Shown here one piece after another: positions 1 through 9,045 of a DNA stretch of 64,000 nt. The notes below the pieces were generated by a model, which saw only the letters and a list, made by a program, of their open reading frames with translations, had not been told where the DNA came from and did not search any database. The stretch is from Anthonomus grandis grandis (lineage: Eukaryota; Arthropoda; Insecta; Coleoptera; Curculionidae): contig NC_065546.1 of assembly GCF_022605725.1 (NCBI RefSeq), positions 27,958,227 to 28,022,226 of the forward strand, in the 5' to 3' direction. Numbering within the stretch: the stretch's first letter is position 1; each line of letters begins with the position of its first letter. Made by a program: the position numbers and the translations under genes.

Positions 1-217
1 CTACTTTTCTAATGCTAGTAAATATGCCCTATCTTGACGCTACCTACATATGTATTTAGACATTTTTATACAGCTTCGATATTTAGAGATTTTTAATTCA
101 TCCAGTATCCAATCAATTTTATCACATAGTCTTTTAGTTTATATATTATATAGATCTTTATTTTAAATTATTAGTTAGATAATGTTTAATATTAGGTAAG
201 TTATTGTTGCTGTTTTA

Positions 218-267
218 GTTTTCAACTTAGAACATTGAAAGGCCTTTCAATGTTCTAAGGTTTTCAA
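218..267. mobile_element. P-type transposon excision footprint (8-bp TSD + 17 + 17 + 8-bp TSD)
   Basis: A perfect 34-bp palindrome (226-259) is made of CTTAGAACATTGAAAGG followed by its reverse complement. It is flanked by identical 8-bp direct repeats GTTTTCAA at 218-225 and 260-267. The 17-nt half is identical to the outermost 17 nt of the terminal inverted repeats of the element at 5344-8562. Known from P elements: the transposase cuts with a 17-nt stagger and inserts with 8-bp duplications, so retaining 17 nt from each end is the expected scar. Inference: a related element once sat here and excised, or was reduced to its two tips. The alternative is a chance palindrome, which is unlikely given the TSDs and the identity to a nearby TIR. 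Confidence 0.85.
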
Positions 268-1077
268 CCACAGATTTACATTTACGTTTATAATGTACCA
301 CTGACAACCTCGACCTTTTATGGATTTCTTTTATTTATTTTAATCATATATAATTATCATGTAAAGAAATTAACTTTTTTGAATAAACACTATTATTATT
401 ATTGTGTATTGTCATAAAAAAAATTGACCCGTGAAGATTCCGTAAATAGCAAATTTTAATAGGGATAAAGCTTAAAACACAATTTTTATAAAATACAGTG
501 TATATTTTGTTATAAGCTATTACTGCAAACATTTACACGATTCGCCATTTTTATCTCCCTTTAATAGACGACTCAAATCTGCACCTATTTCAATCTCTTC
601 CGGCTGTTGGTTCCTAAAAATTATCCCATTTGAAAAATCAAGAAATTGAAACTTGAAAAAACATAATTTTTAGTAGAACACCAGCAAAAAATGTTACTTG
701 GATTGTTAATAAAGCAACCAAAAGCTTATTTTGTTCATGTTTTTAGTAAGTTACAGTTACTCTCTAGATAAAGAGTATAGAAATATTATTGACATGATTC
801 AACAGCTTTTTTGCTTTTAAAACTAATATTGGTATTGTTAGACCTTTCAACTTTAACACATTAAAACTGCAAAAGAGACACAGACATATTAACTTTGTTC
901 AAGTAACACCATTCTATCTAAAATAAATTATAACATTCCAGTTCACAGACTTGAAAATCACAAACTAATAAGTGTCCATATTGTAGAAAAAACTACTATA
1001 AAACTCTCCCAATAAGATGAATGGTTTATTTAAATGTTGCTGTTCATAACTGATAAAACTGTTAAATAAAAAAATTC
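268..1077. other. intergenic, downstream of the dipeptidase gene
   Basis: AT-rich DNA with no supported gene. A minus-strand AATAAA polyadenylation signal for the dipeptidase gene is at 1025-1030, about 50 bp past its stop codon. Short ORFs here have no recognisable composition. Confidence 0.5.
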
Positions 1078-4000
1078 TTACTTTACAAACAGCCTTGCTC
1101 CCGAACTTTTGATACCCCGTAGTACCGCATTGTATCCTTTAACGGACAACATCGTTCCTTCCCTCAAACCCAGAACCGTATACGAATCTTCTTCCTCCAA
1201 ATACTGTAAAATCCGTTCCTCTCTTGTTTCCCCTTTATGTTTAGATTCTGGCTCTGGATCCTGATAGTGAGGATTAATATTAAAAGGCACCAAATTCAGA
1301 GCCTTTAACGTGGGAGGATAACAAATCGGCATGTCGTTCGTCGTCGAAATGCTTACAGTGGCCACATTAGTACCTGGATATGTAATTTTTTTTTACAAAA
1401 TTTTTGACTCAATTCTTCCTGTACCTGCACTAGATCCTATATAAGGAATTCCTTGTTCCAGAACGCGTTTTCTAATTGGCTCAATAAGTTTTAGGTCATA
1501 AAGAGCTTTCAAAAGGCGAAAAGTGTTTCCTCCACCGATGTAAATGGTTTTGGCATTATTTACTGCTTGAACTGGGTCCTCACAGTTGTGTATTCCTTCT
1601 AAAGTGTATCCTAATCAAAAAAAAATTTTAAACTGTTTTTAAAAGAATTTAAAATATAGGTTTCCTTACCCCATTTCGTAAATGGTACTGCCATTTTCTT
1701 CAAATATGCTTCATGGTCTTTTAAGGCATATGGGATAAATAGGACGGTATCTACTTTGTTTCTGAAACAAGATTATTACAAATTTGATAGGACTTTTCCT
1801 GTTTTTTTTTCAGAATAAGGTTAAATATAGATTTCTTTATCAGTTTATCAAACTTCAGAAGTTTATCAAACAATTGAATGTCTGGTATTATAGAAGAGCC
1901 TGCCCGCTAGCTTGTGAAAATTGTGAACTATATAAGAAGGAATGTAGAAAGTTTTTAAAGTGCTACAAAAACTCAATACATGATCATAAAATTAAAAGCT
2001 CTTGAATTTAAGCCTTTATACTCTCGATCACTAAAAATAGAATTTAATCTTACTAAAAACCACATTGAGGTTAGGGCCTTCATCTAAAGGTTTTGTAACT
2101 ATTCAGACTAATACTAATAAAATTAAACCAGCTTTGTTAAATAAAAGCTATCAGGATAGTGTTTTTCTAAATCCGTTTGAACAAGAAATTTTTAATATTA
2201 AGTCTCTTCCGAATCAAATTCCATCAGAGATGGAACAAATTCCTATACATATAATTATATCTGTTGGTCCACATATTAGCAGGCCATAAAGCTATATAAA
2301 TGTTTGTTTTGAGAATAGCATATTGCCAAATTCAAAATGCAGAAGTAAGATCCCAAAGACAATAATAATTCCATACCTATCTTACTTTTTCCATCTATGT
2401 CATGTATCTTTGTGAGATTGATTTAGGGCAGGCTTAGATATTTCATTGAAGCCTTTATACTACTAATCATCAGATTTTACTGTATTGACTTGCTAATAAT
2501 AAGGTAGCTGGTTGGTTGGGAGCTACTACTGGCCACTACTGCTTCTTCTTTATGTGGATTGCCTAGATGAAAGCAGTCTAGCAGATGTATTATGTCAACT
2601 TGCTGATGACATTTTAGTAACTTTATCAAAAAATAAACAGTTACTTCCCAATAAATGCTCTTCCATAGCTAAACAGATGAGGTAATCAGAGAAATCTTCA
2701 ATTAAATGGGATTAATTTATTAACTTTGAGCAAAACACGTTTGAATCACTTTAGATGGAAAAATTTAATTGGCAACATAAAATATCTTGGCATCACTCTG
2801 GATAATAGTTTAAAAGGGAGAAAATCATATTACAGTCTACAGTCAACAATTTATGTGGATTTATATGCAGAGTAAAAGATTATGTCTATCTTGAAACATT
2901 GGAAACTTTTGTAAAACATTCTAAGATTAAATGTACATTAAGTTACCACTGTATTTTTGTAGAGAAATAAAAGGACTTTAAAACACACCTTGTTCTTTAC
3001 AAACCTATTTTATAAATTACATTTACATGATCAAAGCTATACACATAAGATTCTGAACCAAAAGGATACTATCAATCAAAGGATATAGTAAGAAATTGTT
3101 TTATACTTCTTAAATCCTATACACATGTCTTTATCTAATATCAAACCCTATATACTTAACTTTTTCACCCCACCAGGTAATGTATTATTTGTCATAACAC
3201 ATGTAGTAGGGACTATATTGTTGAAGAATTTGGAATTGTTTCTTAACTATTTTGTTACTCATATCATTGTTTTTTTGACACAAATTTATATTATATGTAA
3301 AACAACATATCTGATAAAAATAAAGAGTATGCTATCATTATGCCTAGTGTTTTAAAATATGGACAGCAGTGATAGAGTATGATACACTACAGATTGTCTT
3401 TTGAATGACAATTATCCTCTGCATTGTTTCTGCATGGGAACAATAGAATATTATGCCATCAGTTAAGCGAATGGACATAGGGTATGTACCGTTTTCAACT
3501 GTCAGTACAGGATTGTACTGTGCTGATTTTACTGTAATTTGTCGTTCCGATTTTATACACCGTTTTGCTCCAAAAAAGGAACAGTTTTCAGCACTGTTTT
3601 CACAACTACAACATAACCTATAAAACCAAATTACCTGTTTCTGTTTTGTTTTCCGGTATGGTGTTTTGCTTTATTAAAACCAGACCCCATTTGTTGATAA
3701 AATAAATATGACTGAAAAAGCAAGATGGTAAGAATAATAGATGCAGAAAATAATTTTGAATACTACATTGAAGTTACACCGGAAGAATACGAAACAGGTT
3801 AGTGCATTGTATAAGAGCTTTTAAGGTGGTAAATTGAATTATTGTTAAACATTTTAAAAACACAATTATTATTTCAGACATGATCTTTGCAACCAAACTG
3901 CTTGAAAATAATTCCCACATCGTAAACAAGAAGATTCAAGAAATCAACATCAACAACACTTCTGACGGTTTTGACATTCCCCGGTTCCCCCACTATTTTA

Positions 4001-5004
4001 CTGTACCTACAGTAGCTTTTATCCCCAGTCAATCCAGTAAAGATTAATGACGTCACTGACACATTTATGACGTCATTCAGTACTGAATCAGTAAACTGAA
4101 AGAAATATCGGAACGACATCCATACTGACAGTTGATAACGGTACACACCCTTTAGCATAACTAAAACCAGATTACAGTCTTCACTTACACTGTTACCTAT
4201 GTTGTAGATTGCAAAGATGATATTTTCTTGCAAACCTCATTCCCATAGTTTGCCAGCCCATGATTGTTAGTTAGTGCTAAAAATTTAATCTCATCTGATT
4301 GCTGAATATTAATTCCATTAAAAGAAGGAGGCAAGAGTATTCTTATTTTTATTATTCTTACTTTGAAAGTGAATAAAGTTGATTTTGGTACAATTCAGAA
4401 CTAATATTTTTCCATCACACCATGTCTGCATTTTGAGGGCTGTTGATTTTGTAATATTTAGTGTGACTCTTTTATCATTGATTGATACAACATATGATTT
4501 ATCATCAGCAAACTGTGCAAGGAAAAAACCAGCATCACCAAGAACATTGTTTAAATCATAGCAGAAGTAGATAAGAAAAAGAGGAGACAACAGAGATTTC
4601 TACTTTCAATGGTTATGTAATTAAATTTATAGGAATAATTGATAAAATATTGTCTTTGTTTCATTCAATCTCAATTGATTGGGATCTGTTAGATACAAAT
4701 TACTTAAACCCCCCATTTTCCTAAGCATGAATCAGAAATCCCCTTCACTATACTACATTGAACAACTTCAACGATTTCATCACAACCAAACTTACTCTAT
4801 ACTTCCTTTCTTCCTGTCCTTAATTATTTTAGTATATTGTATATTATAGGAAATCAGTTACTAATTACCTATTTACACAGTATGTAATTGGAAACATCAA
4901 ACTTACCCAGATAATAGGTCATTGACTTCATCCTTGGCAAAATCAAAGATTTCAAATCCATGTACGGCCGACGAAGAGAGCAAAAGCAGTTGTCTTTTGG
5001 CCAT
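1078..5004 (-). CDS. alpha-aspartyl dipeptidase (peptidase E, family S51)
   Basis: Cytosolic-type peptidase that cleaves dipeptides with N-terminal aspartate. Four exons on the minus strand: 4907-5004, 1670-1761, 1425-1610 and 1078-1373. All introns are GT-AG with matching phases, giving 223 residues, close to the usual 225-240 of the family. The protein opens MAKRQLLLLSSSAVHG and carries IYIGGGNTFRLLKALYDL, GSSAG, TTNDMPICYPP, FNINPHY and KGETREERI, all peptidase E signatures. Counting along the spliced protein puts the nucleophile at Ser124, the acid at Asp139 and the histidine at His161, the same spacing as Ser120/Asp135/His157 in the E. coli enzyme, so it should be active. No signal peptide. 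Intron 1 is about 3.1 kb and filled with repeats. A P-like element lies 340 bp upstream of the ATG. AATAAA follows the stop. Confidence 0.95.
1784..2289 (+). other. unassigned short ORFs in dipeptidase intron 1
   Basis: Two adjacent plus-strand reading frames (1784-2005 and 2065-2289), one with a short run of cysteines (ACENCELYKKEC). They lie in intron 1 of the dipeptidase just before a Jockey-like reverse-transcriptase fragment in the same direction. They may be decayed parts of that element, but no diagnostic motif is visible. Confidence 0.2.
2490..2990 (+). mobile_element. non-LTR (Jockey/CR1-like) reverse transcriptase fragment
   Basis: Broken plus-strand reading frames contain LADDILVTLSKNKQLLPN, corresponding to the ADD catalytic block of non-LTR reverse transcriptases, then IKYLGITLDNSL, the thumb-proximal YLGI motif. 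Stops and frame changes interrupt it. It sits inside intron 1 of the dipeptidase gene, opposite to that gene. Class is secure; the clade is inferred from the motif style. Confidence 0.6.
3480..4150. mobile_element. TIR-bounded short element in the dipeptidase intron
   Basis: Imperfect terminal inverted repeats of about 33 bp: the left end reads GGGTATGTACCGTTTTCAAC and the reverse complement of the right end reads GGGTGTGTACCGTTATCAAC. Length about 670 bp. No clear target duplication was found. It carries a small two-exon ORF in its right half. Superfamily not assigned. Confidence 0.55.
3725..4047 (+). CDS. small two-exon ORF of unknown function inside a TIR element
   Basis: Exon 3725-3797 and exon 3878-4047 join in phase across a GT-AG intron of 80 nt (donor GTTAGT, acceptor TTTCAG) to give 80 residues beginning MVRIIDAENNFEYYIEVTPE. 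I do not recognise the family. An upstream ATG reads MTEKARW and then hits a stop, one base out of frame with this ORF, so the original start may have been there and been shifted by a single-base loss. The bounding inverted repeats suggest it belongs to a transposon or is a captured exon pair, not a host gene. The composition is richer and more protein-like than the surrounding intron. Low certainty. Confidence 0.3.
4318..4620 (-). mobile_element. non-LTR reverse transcriptase fragment
   Basis: The minus frame reads SPLFLIYFCYDLNNVLGDAG, then FLAQFADDKSYVV, then TALKMQTWCDGKILVLN. This matches the GxPLLFLIYINDL, FADDTS and WC..N.L.LN.KT blocks of Jockey/CR1-type reverse transcriptases. It is truncated at both ends and lies in intron 1 of the dipeptidase on the same strand as the gene. 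Confidence 0.65.
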
Positions 5005-5335
5005 ATTTTCAATCTTTTTACTTTCAATAACAAATAAGAGTTTCTTTAAGGAACAGGAAAATTTTGAAATGCTACTTCTAAGAGTCGTTTTTAAAAGCGA
5101 TAAAAACTAGGCAAACTGAAAGTCCAGGTTTATTGATATAAATTTGATAAGATAACCGGCGCTTTTGTAAGCCACTCATAAATAATTCATTAAAAATGGA
5201 TTTTTAGTTATGATTTTATTAATTTAGGATTTATTTATTATGTACTGGAAATTAAATATCAGCTGATTATCATTTGACATGTGTCAGTGGATATCAGATT
5301 CTTGACAGCGTTGCCAAATTTTAACAAGTTTAATG
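5005..5335. other. dipeptidase upstream region
   Basis: Sequence between the dipeptidase start codon and the P-like insertion, expected to hold the promoter. No convincing TATA box or initiator was identified. Confidence 0.35.
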
Positions 5336-8300
5336 AATTTTACCTTAGAACATTGAAAGGCTAGAAGTAGCATGCCGTGGAACTATGGGCAGGTTTGTTT
5401 GCTTGCAACATCTCTGATGCAATGATGCCAAATGCTTATAGAGAAATGGCAAAAATCACTTTATAAGAGCATAAAAATTTTCAGTTGTTTCCAAAGGCAC
5501 AAAACAATACTACTGCTCCCCTTTAATAAAATATCAAGCATTTTTTAAAAATAAATTTGATAAGATATCGAATATATTGAAGTCAATATACGTTAAATAA
5601 ATGAAAATAAAGTACGAAGAAACGAGAAAACGGTAATGGCACCGCAACGCCGCTCGATCGCATTGTTGATGTCACCGATACAAGCACTCTTTACCAGTGA
5701 CGTCGTCAACAAATATTTACCTGATAAATTTTTATTAATTATTAAAGAGTTTGACTATAAGTAATATTACCATTTATGAGCTATTTATGTGTTTTTTTTT
5801 TTAACGGACTTCATTAGAGGAAGGTCCTAATAAAAGGCAGCATTTTTGTCAAAGCATTTTTATGAAAATTAAATATTTTATTAATATAATATTATAGATT
5901 TCTTAATAAATCATGTTTTAAGACACACATTTTTAACATTTTGCAAAATTTTATTGTTATTGTTATATTGGACAAAACTCAGTTTTACATCACTTACTTA
6001 TATCACATAATATATACTTCTATGGTGCTGACTTTTTCAAAGGGACAGTATTGCACACATCTCGTGAGAGTAAACTACAAGGATGTTCAAATTGTGAAGG
6101 AGTTGCAGGTTTTTTGTAGGTTATAAGATTTTTATTATGAGTATTTAGCCTGTATAATGGTTTTGAGACATTTAATAGTGACCTATATAATACCTAATAC
6201 CAATTATTATATCATATTAATTTATACTAAAAAACAAAGCTTACCTAAGAATAAAGACTATGTACAATAGATTAGATAGTTTATTAGTAGTAATATACTA
6301 ACAAGTACTTTTACAAGTCAAATAAAATATGTAGTATGTTGGGCTTTTTCGAAAATCATGTTATTATTTCTTAAGTATTTTAATAATGACTTGAGATCTA
6401 ATTCAATTTCTTTGGCACAAATTTGTTTCTTGCAATCTTCGAATTTTAATTTTCTTTATTTTTTTTTCTATAATTTGGTAACAAGTGATTTAGCTTTTAA
6501 AACGGTGGAATCATCAGTGCTTAGGTCCTCAAGATATCATTTTGATTTTACCCTAGAATAATATACATAAAAATATAGTATTACCAAAATTAAAAAAATT
6601 TATTATGATAATCCAATTGATCAATAAAATGTACGTTATTATAAAGAATCTTTGTAATATCATACATTTAATTAATATTAAATATTTTAATATTAAACAA
6701 ATATAACACAATAAAATACTATATCACTTTTAAATAAGATATATAGAATAGGATAATACATGGCAAAAAACTAGTAGTCTATTTTGAGCGTATTTTTACC
6801 TTTTCCTTGGCAGAGTCAGGGAATGTGTACAAACAAAAACGGCTTGGATAAGAAATAGTAATTGTTGACCTAGACCCCACGATTACTGTAGAACTATTAA
6901 TCTCAGATGCAGTTATTGTTGATGATGAATGATCAGATCTGTAATTATACAAAATTTGGTGTATCAAAAATATTAATCTATTTTAATTATCCATACTTAT
7001 CTATATTAGCTTCACTGTTTGTACTATATACCATTTTGGAAGCTAAAGAAGTTTTTGCACTCTTCAGGAAAGCTGCCCCTGCAGCTTTGAAGGATAAATC
7101 ACTTGGTAAATTAACTGAATTATCTGCTGCTGTGTTTTTAACCAGTGCATCAGAAATCCTAGTAAAAAAATAGTTTTACACAGTTACCTAATTTAATTAG
7201 TATTAGTTATAAATAAAGCTTATATGAGTAACACTAATCCTTTTTGTGATGATTTTTTTATACTAGAAAAATATATTTTAAAAAAATTATCTTTGAGGTA
7301 GAGCTGATTTGTTTTATAGTATTAATATTATCTTCCTTATATAAGAAATCACTTCTAAGGATGTGATCTGAACAAACAAATATGTTCTGTTTAATTGTGT
7401 TGATTTCCATTAATGAAATCCATTGTTCCCTTTGGGCATATATTAGGCAGTCTATAATAAGTATTTGATATTTGATCAAAAAGCAAAAAAAATTACAGTA
7501 ATGAATTAATATGTGGTGCCAATTACTATATATATTATTGTAAGTTGCAATATGGTAAAACAAAAAAAATTATCGACCAAATTTTAGGAAATGACAAAAT
7601 TAACTTTATACATAGATATCAATATCTAAATAAATTTCAAAATTCTTTAAAGGCAATAAAAAATTAGTAATTTCATCTATCTACCTAATGTCTATATTAA
7701 AAAAACATAACTATACATAGATAGGTACATGGGTATTAGGTATGCCTTCTTTCTGCCAAAACAACAAAAAAAAAACATAAAATCCTGTAATAAAACCAGG
7801 GACAAAATTCTAGTTTTATATTTTTTATAGCCTATTGATAGATGAATATGTTCAAAAAAATATTTAGATTTAAAAATATGAATATTTTGGTATTTTACGC
7901 ACACTTCACATTCAAGTTTTTATTAGGTTTATATCTATAAGATCCCCTATTCTACGTTTATGATGATGGTTACCCCATGATGTGATGTTATGAAAGTATC
8001 GGTACTTACTTGTGAAAAGATCGGCTTGAATCACCTTTTTATCATGATGCGGCACAAACGACACAAGTTTTTCCCATCCTAGCAATTTAAAAAAACACTA
8101 AAATGTGGCCTTTTTCCTTTTGAAACCGAAAATTAAAGAAAATACACGAATCCCGAAAATAAACAAAAAGCCGTTTGACAGATGACACTATGCGTATGGT
8201 TCAGGCGCTTAAGCTCCGGTGTTGTCGCTTCAAATTTTTTAGAAGCAGTTTTAAGGATAAAAATGTTAATTTTGTTTTTTTTTTGCTTAAGGATATTATA

Positions 8301-8570
8301 TTTATTCTTAAAATAGGTTAATTGTAGTATTTATGCTTTTTATTTTAAATTTTCCTATAAAATACAACACAAATAAATTAAATTAACGTTATAATGGTTG
8401 TTAAAATATAGCTAAAAATTTCCTCCGTTGGAAATTTGCGTCGACTTGACAACAGAGAATCGGCAAATATGTTTGTAAACAAAACACCCCTCTTGCCCCT
8501 GTGCACATGTTGGACTCAAACAAAGTTGTTGTTTACTAATTCTAGCCTTTCAATGTTCTAAGAATTTTAC
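5336..8570 (-). mobile_element. P-like DNA transposon with THAP gene remnant
   Basis: Terminal inverted repeats at 5344-5370 and 8536-8562 start CTTAGAACATTGAAAGGCTAG and match over 27 nt with one mismatch. A perfect 8-bp target duplication AATTTTAC flanks them (5336-5343 and 8563-8570). The 3219-bp element holds a broken THAP-domain gene on the minus strand. An 8-bp TSD together with a THAP domain is characteristic of the P superfamily; the 17-nt footprint at 226-259 built from the same termini agrees. hAT elements also make 8-bp duplications but lack THAP. No catalytic RNase H-like domain could be read in the left kilobase (5371-6317), so this copy is presumably non-autonomous. Confidence 0.8.
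6318..8077 (-). pseudogene. THAP-domain protein pseudogene (P-transposase N-terminal half)
   Basis: The exon structure is still visible. Exon 1 (8010-8077) encodes MGKTCVVCAAS, then two stops, then KGDSSRSFHK and a GTAAGT donor. Exon 2 (about 7260-7465) encodes LPNICPK and, after a one-base frameshift, REQWISLMEI and IFVCSDHILRSDF, the Trp and Cys-x-x-His part of a C2CH THAP zinc finger. Exons 6997-7158 and 6800-6938 encode a Ser/Thr-rich linker with matching splice phases. The last segment (6318-6552) encodes LKSLLKYLRNNNMI, a coiled-coil typical of THAP proteins, but again has in-frame stops. THAP domains bind the ends of P elements. This copy cannot make a full protein. Confidence 0.75.
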
Positions 8571-8803
8571 CTAAAAAATATTTCAAATTTGATCCGAGTA
8601 TATGCAAAATTAAATATTTATAATTAAATAATGAAGAATTTGTAACAATATTATTTAGTTTGTGGTATTAAATAAATAAAAGAATCAGTTGATTTCCAAT
8701 GCTTGTCATTTGTCATATTTGATAAGGCATTGACAATACTGGCCCATGTTGCCGAATTTCTTATGTAATTATTAAATTATAAGGATAAGTTGAAAGTATT
8801 ATA

Positions 8804-8828
8804 CAGGGTGTCCTCGAACTTAATAAAT
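8804..8828. mobile_element. mariner-type end interrupted by the Penelope-like insertion
   Basis: A CAGGGTGTCC terminus preceded by TA, as at the other mariner ends in this window, begins here and runs into the Penelope-like insertion. Sequence resuming at 11332 may be the other side. No matching right end was found, so this is a remnant. Confidence 0.4.
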
Positions 8829-8872
8829 ATACCTGGACTGAAAACATCTTGTCGGACTTGCATTGTCTTATT

Positions 8873-9045
8873 TATTTAGTGTAACACGACGTTTCGGTTG
8901 GTAAGTATCTCCAACCGTTATCAAGTGTAAACTTGATAATCAAGTGTAGTCTAAGTAGTATCTCCAACCGTTATCAAGTTTACACTTGATTATCAAGTTT
9001 ACACTTGATAACGGTTGGAGATACTTACCAACCGAAACGTCGTGT
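8873..9045. repeat. Penelope pseudo-LTR palindromes with hammerhead-like fold
   Basis: Three copies, two inverted relative to the other, of a block with ACAC, TTGATAA, stem GGTTGG/CCAACC, GAAACGTC and GTGT. ACAC and GTGT can form stem I and the hairpin stem II. GAAAC followed by GTC is the conserved 3' side of a hammerhead ribozyme. The 5' core is TTGATAA in place of CTGATGA, with one extra base before stem II. Penelope-like elements are known to carry hammerhead motifs; activity of this variant is uncertain. Confidence 0.5.

Noticed and set aside
4045..4085. Two TGACGTCA-like CRE sites
   Set aside because: They lie inside a transposon within an intron, with no promoter context, so a regulatory role cannot be supported.
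6054..6071. 18-bp exact match CACACATCTCGTGAGAGT to 12641-12658
   Set aside because: Flanks on both sides are unrelated and the sites lie in different element types (P-like and hAT); borderline by chance, with no structural support for a shared origin.
6907..7173. Plus-strand 88-codon ORF
   Set aside because: It is the antisense shadow of two THAP pseudogene exons (6800-6938 and 6997-7158), whose splice sites fit only the minus strand.
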